A DNA stretch of 64,000 nucleotides from Buttiauxella gaviniae ATCC 51604 (GCF_001654835.1 NZ_LXEP01000036.1:62001-126000); one strand, 5' to 3'. Positions 39,316 to 49,260 are shown, numbered from the stretch's first letter. Notes: a model not told the origin generated them from the sequence alone. Translations and numbers: made by a program.

Positions 39316-40581
39316 ATGCTATCCAAAAAAAGATGGACTATATTTAGCTTGTTGGTTCTGTGCGGTGGCACAATATATAAATTGCCGTCATTGAAAGACG
39401 CATTTTATGTTCCTATGCAGGAGTATTTTCACCTGACCAACGGTGAGATTGGTAATGCGATGTCGGTTAACTCCATTGTCACGACCATTGGTTTCTTCTT
39501 ATCAATTTACTTTTCTGACAAATTACCGCGCCGCTTTACCATGTCGCTTTCGTTGATTGCGACGGGTCTGCTGGGCATCTACCTCTCTACGATGCCGGGC
39601 TACTGGGGGATACTCTTTGTCTGGGCGTTGTTTGGCGTGACTTGCGACATGCTCAACTGGCCGGTGTTGCTAAAGTCGGTGAGTTTGCTGGGTGACAACA
39701 CTCAACAGGGGCGCTTGTTTGGCTTCTTTGAAACCGGGCGAGGGATTGTCGATACCGTTATCGCATTTAGCGCCCTGGCGGTGTTCACCTGGTTTGGTAG
39801 CGACTATTTCGGGTTTAAAGCCGCAATATTGTTTTACTCTTTCATCGCAATTCTGGTCGGCGTGGTTATTTTCTTTGTATTAAAAGAAAGCCCGGAAGAA
39901 CAAGTGGCTAAACAAGAGAAAGCAGAGAAAAAAGAAGCTAATCCAGGCTTGGGTAATGTATTAAAAAACAAAACTGTCTGGTTAATCGCTTTTAGCGTGT
40001 TCTGTGTTTATGCGGTGTATTGTGGTCTGACATTCTTTATTCCATTCTTAAGAAATGTCTACGCGCTACCGATTGCATTGGTAGGGGCATATGGGATTAT
40101 AAATCAATATTGTTTGAAAATGGTAGGCGGCCCTATTGGTGGTTTAATTGCTGACAAGGTTTTAAAGTCTCCAAGCCAGTATTTGTTCTATACCTTTATT
40201 ATTAGCGCTCTGGCGTTGGTTGCCTTGATATTATTGCCGCATGAACAAATGCCTGTTTATTTAGGCATGGCCTGTACCCTGATGTTTGGCGCGGTCATTT
40301 TTACTCAGCGAGCGGTATTCTTCGCCCCTATCGGTGAGGCGGGAATCAGTGAGAAAAACACCGGTGCGGCAATGGCGTTGGGAAGTTTTATCGGTTATGC
40401 CCCAGCGATGTTCTGCTACAGCTTGTATGGCTACATCTTAGATACCAACCCAGGGTTATTGGGCTATAAAATCGTGTTTGGTTTGATGGCTGTTTTCGCC
40501 TGCGCCGGGATTGTGATTTCGGGTCTGCTTATCAAAAACATTCGTGCGCAGCGCAAAGCTGAACCGCTAATCTCTGTCTGA
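39316..40581 (+). CDS. yihN: MFS transporter (YihN-like)
   Basis: 421-residue, 12-helix major facilitator. The motif RLFGFFETGRGIVDTVIAFSALAVFTWFG, the segment FTQRAVFFAPIGEAGISEKNTGAAMALGSFIGYAPAMF and the central Lys/Glu-rich loop (about 195-215) match what I recall of E. coli YihN. GTG 39304 is in frame, but GGGGTGGGG precedes ATG 39316, which I use. It probably imports the compound handled by the YihM-like protein. A terminator follows. Confidence 0.75.
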   Translation: MLSKKRWTIFSLLVLCGGTIYKLPSLKDAFYVPMQEYFHLTNGEIGNAMSVNSIVTTIGFFLSIYFSDKLPRRFTMSLSLIATGLLGIYLSTMPGYWGILFVWALFGVTCDMLNWPVLLKSVSLLGDNTQQGRLFGFFETGRGIVDTVIAFSALAVFTWFGSDYFGFKAAILFYSFIAILVGVVIFFVLKESPEEQVAKQEKAEKKEANPGLGNVLKNKTVWLIAFSVFCVYAVYCGLTFFIPFLRNVYALPIALVGAYGIINQYCLKMVGGPIGGLIADKVLKSPSQYLFYTFIISALALVALILLPHEQMPVYLGMACTLMFGAVIFTQRAVFFAPIGEAGISEKNTGAAMALGSFIGYAPAMFCYSLYGYILDTNPGLLGYKIVFGLMAVFACAGIVISGLLIKNIRAQRKAEPLISV

Positions 40582-40598
40582 TTGTGACACCATTCAAC

Positions 40599-40633
40599 AT
40601 GGGGCTTCTCTGAAAGGGGATGCCCCATTTTTG
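40599..40633 (+). terminator. Terminator of the yihLMN-like operon
   Basis: ATGGGGC 40599-40605 pairs with GCCCCAT 40622-40628 and is followed by TTTT. The loop is long (16 bases). Confidence 0.7.
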
Positions 40634-40660
40634 GTTTCACGCCCTCCATATTGGCGGACT

Positions 40661-40719
40661 TACCCCTTAATACCCAGTCGCCCTGATTTCTACTCCTTAC
40701 AGAATGTAGATAATGGGTA
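40661..40719. promoter_or_regulatory. Distal NarL heptamers of the narG promoter
   Basis: TACCCCT 40661-40667, TACCCAG 40671-40677, TACTCCT 40691-40697 and ATGGGTA (inverted) 40713-40719. They lie about 140-200 bases before the predicted start, as in the E. coli narG promoter. Confidence 0.65.
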
Positions 40720-40730
40720 TTTTGTTTATA

Positions 40731-40743
40731 TATCAATTAATTA
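40731..40743. promoter_or_regulatory. IHF site of the narG promoter
   Basis: TATCAATTAATTA fits WATCAA-N4-TTR. Its centre is about 124 bases before the predicted start, the position where IHF bends the E. coli narG promoter to bring distal NarL to the polymerase. Confidence 0.65.
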
Positions 40744-40812
40744 ATTATAAATATTCGATTGCCACTTTGGTGGTATATCGACCGTTCGCGTGCAAATCTT
40801 CCTCCGCCACAG

Positions 40813-40826
40813 TTGATCGTTATCAA
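40813..40826. promoter_or_regulatory. FNR site of the narG promoter
   Basis: TTGATCGTTATCAA is a perfect FNR consensus. Centred at -41.5 it predicts a start near 40861 and a -10 of TACCGT at 40849-40854. Confidence 0.85.
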
Positions 40827-40921
40827 TTCTCCCTTCATATGCGCGCGTTACCGTGCCGCCATCGTTAGTAATCTCGTTTTCATAAGATAGAGCCTCCAGG
40901 CTCCACATCAGGAGAACCCCG

Positions 40922-43900
40922 ATGAGCAAATTTCTTGACCGGTTTCGTTACTTCAAACAGAAGGGCGAAACTTTTGCCGATGGACATGGCCAACTGCTCG
41001 ATACCAATCGTGATTGGGAAGAAGGTTATCGCCAGCGGTGGCAGCACGATAAAGTGGTTCGTTCCACTCACGGTGTAAACTGCACGGGCTCCTGTAGCTG
41101 GAAAATCTATGTTAAAAGCGGCCTGGTGACCTGGGAAACGCAGCAAACCGACTACCCGCGTACCCGCCCGGATATGCCAAACCATGAGCCACGCGGCTGC
41201 CCACGCGGCGCCAGCTACTCCTGGTATCTCTACAGCGCCAACCGCCTGAAATATCCATTGATGCGCAAGCGCCTGATCCAACTTTGGCGTGAAGCGAAAA
41301 CCCTGCATGAAGACCCGGTCGATGCCTGGGCTTCCATCATCAACGACGCGGAAAAAGCCAAAAGCTATAAACAAGCCCGTGGTCGCGGTGGTTTTGTCCG
41401 TTCAAGCTGGGCTGAAGTAAACGAACTGATTGCCGCAGCAAACGTGTTTACCGCAAAAACCTTCGGCCCGGACCGTATCGCGGGCTTCTCGCCGATCCCG
41501 GCGATGTCGATGGTTTCTTACGCGTCAGGTGCACGTTACCTTTCCTTGATTGGCGGGACTTGCCTGAGCTTCTACGACTGGTATTGCGATTTGCCGCCAG
41601 CGTCGCCAATGACCTGGGGCGAGCAGACGGACGTGCCGGAATCTGCCGACTGGTATAACTCCAGCTACATCATCGCCTGGGGCTCTAACGTTCCGCAGAC
41701 CCGTACACCAGATGCCCACTTCTTTACCGAAGTGCGCTACAAAGGCACCAAAACCGTAGCGGTGACGCCGGATTACGCTGAAATCGCTAAATTATGCGAT
41801 CAGTGGCTGGCACCAAAACAGGGTACCGATGCCGCGATGGCACTGGCGATGGGCCACGTGATGCTGCGTGAATTCCACCTCGATAACCCAAGCCAATACT
41901 TCACCGATTATGTACGCCGCTACACCGACATGCCAATGCTGGTGATGTTAGAGGAGCGTGAAGGATTCTACGCCGCAGGCCGTATGTTACGTGCCTCTGA
42001 CCTGGTGGATGGTCTTGGCCAGGAAAACAACCCGCAGTGGAAAACGGTGGCGATGGATAGCCAGAATGGCGGACTGCTGGCACCAAACGGTTCCATCGGT
42101 TACCGCTGGGGCGAGAAGGGCAAGTGGAACCTCGAACAGCGTGATGGCACCAGCGGTGAAGAAGCCGAATTGCGCCTGAGCCTGCTGGGCAGCCACGACG
42201 AAGTGGCAGATGTTGGCTTCCCATATTTTGGTGGCGAAAGCACTGAACACTTCAGCAACGTTAAACTTGATAACGTGCTGATGCACAAACTGCCGGTGAA
42301 ACGCATTCAACTGGCTGACGGTTCCACCGCACTGGTGACCACCGTTTATGACCTGACGTTGGCGAACTACGGCCTCGATCGCGGCCTGAATGATGAAAAC
42401 TGCGCGACCAGTTATAACGATGTAAAAGCGTATACCCCTGCGTGGGCTGAGCAAATCACTGGTGTTTCTCGCCAGAACATCGTCCGCATTGCGCGTGAAT
42501 TTGCCGATAACGCTGATAAAACCCATGGCCGCTCGATGATTATCGTCGGTGCCGGGATGAACCACTGGTTCCACATGGACATGAACTACCGCGGTCTGAT
42601 CAATATGCTGATCTTCTGCGGTTGCGTCGGCCAAAGCGGCGGCGGCTGGGCACACTATGTCGGCCAGGAGAAACTGCGCCCACAAACCGGCTGGACACCA
42701 CTGGCGTTCGCACTCGACTGGCAGCGCCCGCCGCGCCAGATGAACAGCACTTCGTTCTTCTATAACCACTCAAGTCAGTGGCGCTATGAGTCGTTGACCG
42801 CGGAAGAATTGCTTTCCCCGCTGGCGGATAAATCCCGCTATAGCGGCCACCTGATTGACTTTAACGTGCGTGCTGAACGCATGGGCTGGCTGCCATCTGC
42901 ACCACAGCTCAATACCAACCCGCTGACCATCGCGAAGCAGGCGAAAGCGGCGGGCATGAGCCCGGCTGATTTCACCGCACAGCAACTGAAAAGTGGCGAT
43001 ATACGCTTTGCCGCAGAACAGCCGGATGCGGGCAACAACCATCCGCGCAACTTGTTCGTCTGGCGTTCAAACCTGCTGGGTTCTTCCGGTAAGGGCCACG
43101 AGTACATGCTCAAATATTTGCTCGGTACTGAGAACGGTATTCAGGGTAAAGATCTGGGTAAAGAAGGCGGCGTCATGCCGGAAGAAGTTGAGTGGGTAGA
43201 TAACGGGCTGGACGGCAAACTGGATCTGGTGGTGACGCTGGACTTCCGCCTGTCGAGCACCTGTCTGTACTCAGATATCGTGCTGCCAACGGCCACCTGG
43301 TATGAAAAAGACGATATGAATACCTCGGATATGCATCCGTTTATTCATCCGCTTTCTGCAGCTGTTGACCCAGCCTGGGATTCAAAAAGCGACTGGGAAA
43401 TCTATAAAGCCATCGCGAAGAAATTCTCCGAAGTGTGCGTCGGCCATTTGGGCAAAGAAACCGATGTGGTGACGCTGCCAATTCAGCACGATTCCGCCGC
43501 AGAACTGGCGCAGCCGTTTGGCGTGATGGACTGGAAAAAAGGCGAATGTGACCTGATTCCGGGCAAAACCGCCCCGCATCTGGTGACGGTTGAGCGCGAT
43601 TACCCGGCGACTTACGAGCGTTTCACCTCGGTTGGTCCGTTGATGGAAACCATCGGCAACGGCGGTAAAGGTATTGCGTGGAATACGCAGTCTGAAATGG
43701 ATCTGCTGCGTAAGCTCAATTACACCAAAACCGAAGGCCCGGCAAAAGGCCAGCCGACTCTCAACACGGCAATCGACGCCGCTGAAATGATCCTCACCCT
43801 GGCACCTGAAACTAACGGCCAGGTTGCTGTTAAAGCCTGGGCGGCGCTGAGCGAATTTACCGGTCGTGACCACACGCACCTGGCGCTTAATAAAGAAGAT

Positions 43901-44668
43901 GAAAAGATTCGCTTCCGCGATATCCAGGCGCAGCCACGCAAAATTATCTCCAGCCCAACCTGGTCGGGTCTGGAAGATGAACACGTTTCCTACAGCGCCG
44001 GTTATACCAACGTTCACGAACTGATTCCGTGGCGCACGCTGTCAGGCCGCCAGCAGCTTTACCAGGATCACCAGTGGATGCGTGATTTTGGCGAGAGCCT
44101 GCTGGTGTACCGTCCGCCGATTGATACCCGCTCCGTCAAAGGTGTGATGGGTAAAAAATCCAACGGTAACCCGGAGAAGGCGTTGAACTTCCTGACGCCG
44201 CACCAGAAATGGGGCATTCACTCAACCTACAGCGACAACTTGCTGATGCTGACGCTGTCGCGCGGCGGGCCGATTGTCTGGATGAGTGAAATCGACGCCA
44301 AAGCGTTGGGTATCGTCGATAACGACTGGATTGAAGTGTTCAACAATAACGGTGCTTTGACCGCACGTGCGGTGGTGAGCCAGCGTGTGCCGGAAGGCAT
44401 GACCATGATGTACCACGCGCAGGAACGTATCGTGAACCTACCGGGTTCTGAAATTACCGGTCAGCGTGGTGGTATCCATAACTCGGTCACCCGTATTAGC
44501 CCGAAACCGACGCATATGATTGGCGGTTATGCGCAACTGGCGTACGGCTTTAACTACTACGGCACCGTCGGGTCAAACCGTGATGAGTTCGTCGTGGTGC
44601 GTAAGATGAAAGACATTAACTGGTTAGACGGTGAAGGGCGTGACCAGGTACAGGAGAGCGTAAAATGA
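40922..44668 (+). CDS. narG: Respiratory nitrate reductase, alpha subunit
   Basis: 1248 residues; catalytic subunit of the membrane-bound cytoplasm-facing nitrate reductase A, which reduces nitrate to nitrite with quinol electrons from NarI through NarH. It carries Mo-bis-MGD and the FS0 [4Fe-4S] cluster: STHGVNCTGSCSWKIY supplies His and two Cys, and PRGCPRGASYSW the last Cys. The Mo-coordinating Asp is in YDWYCDLPPASP. The N-terminus keeps a Tat-like remnant that is not cleaved. It overlaps narH by four bases. FNR, IHF and NarL sites precede it. Confidence 0.98.
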   Translation: MSKFLDRFRYFKQKGETFADGHGQLLDTNRDWEEGYRQRWQHDKVVRSTHGVNCTGSCSWKIYVKSGLVTWETQQTDYPRTRPDMPNHEPRGCPRGASYSWYLYSANRLKYPLMRKRLIQLWREAKTLHEDPVDAWASIINDAEKAKSYKQARGRGGFVRSSWAEVNELIAAANVFTAKTFGPDRIAGFSPIPAMSMVSYASGARYLSLIGGTCLSFYDWYCDLPPASPMTWGEQTDVPESADWYNSSYIIAWGSNVPQTRTPDAHFFTEVRYKGTKTVAVTPDYAEIAKLCDQWLAPKQGTDAAMALAMGHVMLREFHLDNPSQYFTDYVRRYTDMPMLVMLEEREGFYAAGRMLRASDLVDGLGQENNPQWKTVAMDSQNGGLLAPNGSIGYRWGEKGKWNLEQRDGTSGEEAELRLSLLGSHDEVADVGFPYFGGESTEHFSNVKLDNVLMHKLPVKRIQLADGSTALVTTVYDLTLANYGLDRGLNDENCATSYNDVKAYTPAWAEQITGVSRQNIVRIAREFADNADKTHGRSMIIVGAGMNHWFHMDMNYRGLINMLIFCGCVGQSGGGWAHYVGQEKLRPQTGWTPLAFALDWQRPPRQMNSTSFFYNHSSQWRYESLTAEELLSPLADKSRYSGHLIDFNVRAERMGWLPSAPQLNTNPLTIAKQAKAAGMSPADFTAQQLKSGDIRFAAEQPDAGNNHPRNLFVWRSNLLGSSGKGHEYMLKYLLGTENGIQGKDLGKEGGVMPEEVEWVDNGLDGKLDLVVTLDFRLSSTCLYSDIVLPTATWYEKDDMNTSDMHPFIHPLSAAVDPAWDSKSDWEIYKAIAKKFSEVCVGHLGKETDVVTLPIQHDSAAELAQPFGVMDWKKGECDLIPGKTAPHLVTVERDYPATYERFTSVGPLMETIGNGGKGIAWNTQSEMDLLRKLNYTKTEGPAKGQPTLNTAIDAAEMILTLAPETNGQVAVKAWAALSEFTGRDHTHLALNKEDEKIRFRDIQAQPRKIISSPTWSGLEDEHVSYSAGYTNVHELIPWRTLSGRQQLYQDHQWMRDFGESLLVYRPPIDTRSVKGVMGKKSNGNPEKALNFLTPHQKWGIHSTYSDNLLMLTLSRGGPIVWMSEIDAKALGIVDNDWIEVFNNNGALTARAVVSQRVPEGMTMMYHAQERIVNLPGSEITGQRGGIHNSVTRISPKPTHMIGGYAQLAYGFNYYGTVGSNRDEFVVVRKMKDINWLDGEGRDQVQESVK

Positions 44669-46200
44669 AAATTCGTTCACAAGTCGGCATGGTGCTGAAT
44701 CTTGATAAATGCATCGGCTGTCACACCTGTTCTGTGACTTGTAAAAACGTCTGGACCAGCCGCGAAGGGATGGAGTACGCGTGGTTCAACAACGTCGAAA
44801 CCAAACCAGGAACCGGCTACCCAACTGACTGGGAAAACCAGGAAAAATGGAAGGGCGGCTGGATCCGTAAAATCAACGGCAAACTGCAACCGCGCATGGG
44901 TAACCGAGCGATGCTGCTGGGTAAAATCTTCGCTAACCCGCATCTGCCGGGTATCGACGATTACTACGAGCCGTTTGATTTCGACTATCAGCATTTGCAT
45001 AACGCGCCCGCAGGCAAACATCAGCCGATTGCGCGCCCACGCTCGCTGATTACCGGCCAACGGATGAACAAAATCGAAGCCGGCCCGAACTGGGAAGACG
45101 ATCTGGGTGGCGAGTTCGAAAAGCTCTCCAAAGACCAGAACTTCCAGAATATGCAAAAGGCGATGTACGGCCAGTTCGAAAACACCTTTATGGCGTACCT
45201 GCCGCGCTTGTGCGAACACTGTCTGAATCCGGCGTGTGCGGCGACGTGCCCGAGCGGTGCCATTTACAAGCGTGAAGAAGACGGCATTGTGCTGATTGAC
45301 CAGGACAAGTGCCGCGGCTGGCGCATGTGCATTACCGGTTGCCCGTACAAAAAAATCTACTTCAACTGGAAGAGCGGTAAATCTGAGAAGTGCATCTTCT
45401 GTTATCCGCGAATCGAAGCGGGCCAGCCAACGGTGTGTTCTGAAACCTGTGTGGGCCGTATTCGTTATCTCGGTGTGTTGTTGTATGACGCAGATGCCAT
45501 TGAACAGGCGGCGAGTACCGAGAACGAGAAAGATCTCTACGAGCGCCAGTTGGGTATTTTCCTTAACCCGAATGACCCAGCGGTTATCGAGCAGGCACTG
45601 AAAGATGGCGTGCCGCAGAGTGTTATTGACGCCGCACAACAGTCGCCAGTTTATAAAATGGCGATGGACTGGAAACTGGCGCTGCCGTTGCACCCGGAAT
45701 ATCGCACGCTGCCGATGGTGTGGTATGTGCCGCCGTTGTCGCCAATTCAGTCTGCGGCTGACGCAGGTGAACTGCCGCATACCGGTATTCTGCCTGATGT
45801 TGAAAGCCTGCGTATTCCGGTGGAATACCTGGCGAACTTGCTGACGGCGGGCGACACCGCGCCGGTTCTGCGCGCCCTGAAACGCATGATGGCGATGCGT
45901 CATTACAAACGTGCTGAAACGGTGGAAGGTGTTCACGATATTAGCGCGCTGGAAGAAGTAGGTTTGACTGAAGCTCAGGCGCAGGAAATGTATCGCTATC
46001 TGGCCATTGCGAACTACGAAGATCGCTTCGTGGTGCCATCGAGCCACCGTGAACTGGCGGCGGATGCGTTCCCTGAAAGTAAAGGTTGTGGGTTCAGCTT
46101 TGGCGATGGTTGCCACGGCTCAGACAGCAAATTCAACCTGTTCAACAGTAAACGCATTGATGCGATTGATGTGTCCAGCAAAACGGAGCCAAAACCATGA
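44665..46200 (+). CDS. narH: Respiratory nitrate reductase, beta subunit
   Basis: 511-residue iron-sulfur protein passing electrons from NarI haem to NarG. Four Cys groups are visible: CIGCHTCSVTCKNVW; CEHCLNPACAATCPSGAIY; CRGWRMCITGCPYKK, where Trp replaces a Cys and makes one cluster [3Fe-4S]; and CIFCYPRIEAGQPTVCSETC. So there are three [4Fe-4S] and one [3Fe-4S]. It overlaps narG and narJ by four bases each (ATGA). Confidence 0.98.
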   Translation: MKIRSQVGMVLNLDKCIGCHTCSVTCKNVWTSREGMEYAWFNNVETKPGTGYPTDWENQEKWKGGWIRKINGKLQPRMGNRAMLLGKIFANPHLPGIDDYYEPFDFDYQHLHNAPAGKHQPIARPRSLITGQRMNKIEAGPNWEDDLGGEFEKLSKDQNFQNMQKAMYGQFENTFMAYLPRLCEHCLNPACAATCPSGAIYKREEDGIVLIDQDKCRGWRMCITGCPYKKIYFNWKSGKSEKCIFCYPRIEAGQPTVCSETCVGRIRYLGVLLYDADAIEQAASTENEKDLYERQLGIFLNPNDPAVIEQALKDGVPQSVIDAAQQSPVYKMAMDWKLALPLHPEYRTLPMVWYVPPLSPIQSAADAGELPHTGILPDVESLRIPVEYLANLLTAGDTAPVLRALKRMMAMRHYKRAETVEGVHDISALEEVGLTEAQAQEMYRYLAIANYEDRFVVPSSHRELAADAFPESKGCGFSFGDGCHGSDSKFNLFNSKRIDAIDVSSKTEPKP

Positions 46201-46898
46201 TTGAACTTCTGGTGATTTCCCGTCTGCTCGAGTACCCGGATGCTGCCTTATGGCAGCACCAACAGGAGTTGCGCGATGCGTTAGCCGAGGGCGGGGCGCT
46301 TAATTTGCAACAGGCCGCTCAGCTTAATAATTTTATTTCGACGCTGTGTGGCGGTGATTTGCTGGATGCGCAGGCAAGCTACAGCGAGCTGTTCGATCGT
46401 GGTCGTGCCACTTCTATGTTGTTGTTTGAACATGTACACGGGGAATCCCGCGACCGTGGGCAGGCGATGGTCAACCTGATGAACCAGTATCAGCAGGCGG
46501 GAATGGAAATCGACAGCCGTGAGTTGCCGGACCATTTGCCGTTGTATCTGGAATATCTGTCGCAGCGCGAGGAAAGTGAAGCGCGTGGCGGTTTGCAGGA
46601 TGTAGCGCCGATTCTGGCGCTGCTGGCAGCACGCCTGAAACAGCGTGAAAGTGATTATGCGGTGTTGTTTGATGTGCTGTTGGGGTTATCGCAAAGCGAT
46701 GTGGCGGTGGAAAGTGTGAGCCAGCAAATCGCCAACGAAGCCCGCGATGATACGCCGCAGGCGCTGGATGCGGTGTGGGAAGAAGAGCAGGTGAAATTTG
46801 TGGCAGACGCAGGGTGTGGCGAGTCTGAAATCAGCAGCCATCAGCGTCGTTTTGCCGGAGCTGTCGCTCCGCAGTATTTGAATATCGGAGGACAGTAA
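46197..46898 (+). CDS. narJ: NarJ, nitrate reductase assembly chaperone
   Basis: 233-residue all-helical TorD-like chaperone that binds the NarG N-terminus, helps cofactor insertion and delays membrane docking. Recognised from [34 protein letters not shown] and [15 protein letters not shown]. Not part of the final enzyme. Located in the conserved narGHJI order, two bases before narI. Confidence 0.96.
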   Translation: MIELLVISRLLEYPDAALWQHQQELRDALAEGGALNLQQAAQLNNFISTLCGGDLLDAQASYSELFDRGRATSMLLFEHVHGESRDRGQAMVNLMNQYQQAGMEIDSRELPDHLPLYLEYLSQREESEARGGLQDVAPILALLAARLKQRESDYAVLFDVLLGLSQSDVAVESVSQQIANEARDDTPQALDAVWEEEQVKFVADAGCGESEISSHQRRFAGAVAPQYLNIGGQ

Positions 46899-46900
46899 TC

Positions 46901-47578
46901 ATGCATTTTCTCAATGTGTTCTTCTATGACATGTATCCGTACATTTGCGGGACGGTATTCCTGCTGGGCAGCTGGCTGCGCTATGACTACGGGCAGTACA
47001 CGTGGAAAGCCGGTTCCAGTCAGATGCTGGATCGCAAAGGGATGAATCTGGCGTCCAACCTGTTCCATATCGGGATTCTGGGGATTTTCGCCGGTCACTT
47101 CCTTGGCATGTTAACGCCGCACTGGATGTACGAGTCATTCCTGCCAATTGATGTGAAGCAGAAAATGGCGATGTTTGCCGGTGGCGCGAGCGGTGTGATG
47201 ACGCTGGTGGGTGGCTTCTTGTTGCTCAAGCGCCGTCTGTTTAATCCACGTATCCGTGCGACATCGAGCGTGGCGGATATTCTGATTCTTAGCCTGTTGG
47301 TCATTCAGTGCCTGCTCGGTCTGTTTAGCATTCCATTCTCAGCGCAGCATATGGATGGCAGCGAAATGATGAAATTAGTGGGCTGGGCGCAGGCGGTGGT
47401 GACATTCCACGGTGGTGCATCTGAGCACCTGGATGGCGTGGCGTTTATCTTCCGCGTGCATTTGGTGTTGGGGATGACGTTGTTCTTATTGTTCCCGTTC
47501 ACCCGTCTGGTGCACGTGTGGAGTGCACCGGTTGAGTATTTGACGCGTAAGTATCAGGTTGTTCGCGCACGCCGCTAA
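46901..47578 (+). CDS. narI: Respiratory nitrate reductase, gamma subunit (cytochrome b)
   Basis: 225-residue membrane anchor with five helices and two b haems, oxidising quinol at the periplasmic side. Haem-ligand His residues lie in [17 protein letters not shown] and in [11 protein letters not shown] with FRVHLVLGM. The stop codon directly abuts the stop of the convergent DMT transporter gene. Confidence 0.97.
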   Translation: MHFLNVFFYDMYPYICGTVFLLGSWLRYDYGQYTWKAGSSQMLDRKGMNLASNLFHIGILGIFAGHFLGMLTPHWMYESFLPIDVKQKMAMFAGGASGVMTLVGGFLLLKRRLFNPRIRATSSVADILILSLLVIQCLLGLFSIPFSAQHMDGSEMMKLVGWAQAVVTFHGGASEHLDGVAFIFRVHLVLGMTLFLLFPFTRLVHVWSAPVEYLTRKYQVVRARR

Positions 47579-48478
47579 TTATCGCGTTTTTTGTTCCAGG
47601 CCCTGCGAGAGCAGGGCCTTTTCTTTTGTGCCCCAGCCGAGATTATTTCCTGCCGCAGCCAGCAAAATCAGCGCACCCCCGATAAATTGCACCACGCTCA
47701 ACGTATGACCAAACATCAGGCTATCTACTGTGACCGCCACCAAAGGATAAATAAAAGAGAGTGAGCCGATGATCGGCGTTGGTAGTTTCTGAATCGCGCT
47801 ATAAAGCAACTGGTACATCACTCCGGTGTGAACGATTCCGAGCGTCAGTAAAATTCCCCATGGGAAACTTTCCGAGAGAGTGACGAAATGGGCCAGCGGC
47901 AACAATATAACCACACCAACCAGCACCTGGATAAAGGCAATATGTTGCGGTGGAAGAGGGCGTAATTTGCGGGTGATGATTGCCGTCAACGCGTAGAAGA
48001 AAGCGGCACCAAGCGCCATGGCAATACCTGTTATCAAGTTAGCGTTATGCGCCTTAATAAGCTCACTAGAAAGTAGAATCGCCACGCCGATAAACGCCAG
48101 CAGCAGCCAACCCCACTTTATCAGTGTCACCCGCTCACCCATTAAAATGCTTATCAGAACCAGCATGAACGGCTGGGTATTGTAGACCACGGTCGACATG
48201 CCGATGGAAATCTGGTCGTAGGCGGCGAACAGCAGTAACCAGTTGATGACCAAAGCCACCCCGCCGATTACGGACAGCAATAACGTGCGACGTGTAAAGT
48301 GGCTGAAAGGCTGTTTGCTCACCAGGATAAAAAATCCAAGCGCTGCAGCGCCGATCGCACAACGCCAGAATACGACGTCAATAACGGGTAAACCTGACAA
48401 CAATACAAATGCGCCAATGGAGCCTGAAATAAGCATTGCCAGGCACATTTGCCAGATACCCGTTTTAAATTCACTCAT
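47579..48478 (-). CDS. EamA-type DMT transporter
   Basis: 299 residues, ten membrane helices in two EamA repeats (about 10-140 and 150-280), with GMSTVVYNTQPFMLVLISILMGERVT in repeat one and LPTPIIGSLSFIYPLVAVTVD in repeat two. Members export amino acids or other metabolites; the substrate is unknown here. It is divergent from an AsnC/Lrp regulator across about 110 bases, a common pairing for amino acid exporters. Its 3' end contains the hairpin that terminates narI. Confidence 0.87.
   Translation of the reverse strand: MSEFKTGIWQMCLAMLISGSIGAFVLLSGLPVIDVVFWRCAIGAAALGFFILVSKQPFSHFTRRTLLLSVIGGVALVINWLLLFAAYDQISIGMSTVVYNTQPFMLVLISILMGERVTLIKWGWLLLAFIGVAILLSSELIKAHNANLITGIAMALGAAFFYALTAIITRKLRPLPPQHIAFIQVLVGVVILLPLAHFVTLSESFPWGILLTLGIVHTGVMYQLLYSAIQKLPTPIIGSLSFIYPLVAVTVDSLMFGHTLSVVQFIGGALILLAAAGNNLGWGTKEKALLSQGLEQKTR
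47599..47627 (+). terminator. Terminator of narGHJI, inside the opposing gene
   Basis: GGCCCTGC 47599-47606, GAGA loop, GCAGGGCC 47611-47618, then TTTTCTTTT. It lies within the last codons of the minus-strand DMT gene. Confidence 0.85.
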
Positions 48479-48586
48479 AGAAACCTCCCGAATCAGATGT
48501 CTCTATTGTGAAAAAATCGACGTGTGCTTTACAGAGTTGTTGTAAGGTAAAAAGAGATAATTTCTTTTTTTATGAAGGTAAATTAG

Positions 48587-49030
48587 ATGGAATTCCTTAT
48601 TGATGATATCGACCGGGCGATTGTGACCTGCCTGGCGCAGGATGCCAGGTTGTCGCTTAAAGTACTGAGTGCGCGAGTGGGGCTAACCTCGCCGAGTACG
48701 GCAGAGCGACTGAAGCGTTTAGAAGAGCGGGGGATTATTCAGGGCTATAGCGCGCGAGTGAATCTGGCGGCGCTGGGGTATACATTGCAGGCTCTGGTCA
48801 GAGTGAAACCGCTGCCAGGAATGCTGCAGAAGGTGGAAAAATATCTGCAAGCCATGCCCCAATGCATTGAGTGTGACAAAGTGACTGGAGAAGACTGTTT
48901 TGTGGTGAGACTGGTAGTAAAAGATATTGCGCAGTTGGACACGCTGCTCGATGGGCTTGCCGAACAGGCTCAGTCTAATACGGCGATTGTGAAAAGTTCG
49001 CCAGTTACGCGGCGATTGCCTGCGATGTAA
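48587..49030 (+). CDS. AsnC/Lrp-family regulator
   Basis: 147 residues: an N-terminal HTH (about 5-60, DDIDRAIVTCLAQDARLSLKVLSARVGLTSPSTAERLKRL) and a C-terminal RAM domain (about 65-140) that binds amino acids and forms the dimer. It is divergent from the EamA transporter gene, so it probably regulates that exporter in response to an amino acid. It is not Lrp itself, which is longer (164 residues) and lies elsewhere. Confidence 0.88.
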   Translation: MEFLIDDIDRAIVTCLAQDARLSLKVLSARVGLTSPSTAERLKRLEERGIIQGYSARVNLAALGYTLQALVRVKPLPGMLQKVEKYLQAMPQCIECDKVTGEDCFVVRLVVKDIAQLDTLLDGLAEQAQSNTAIVKSSPVTRRLPAM

Positions 49031-49118
49031 AGACAGCTATTACCAGCCTACACTTCTTCCCCAACGGGAATATGAAAGTTTGTGCGATTTGGATTTGTTT
49101 GGAGGTATTACCAGAAGA

Positions 49119-49203
<85 letters not shown>

Positions 49204-49260
49204 AGGGGTATAGGTACTACTGAATTTTGATAAGTGCTCATGTTGATGAGAGCTTATCGT

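Noticed and set aside
37335-40660. Insertion sequence ends or attachment sites flanking the yihLMN-like operon
   Set aside because: I looked for terminal inverted repeats, transposase remnants and direct repeats and saw none convincing; the insertion mechanism remains open.
44677-46116. 479-codon open frame opposite narH
   Set aside because: Antisense shadow of a highly expressed, GC-biased gene; Arg/His/Phe-rich with no domain or ribosome binding site.
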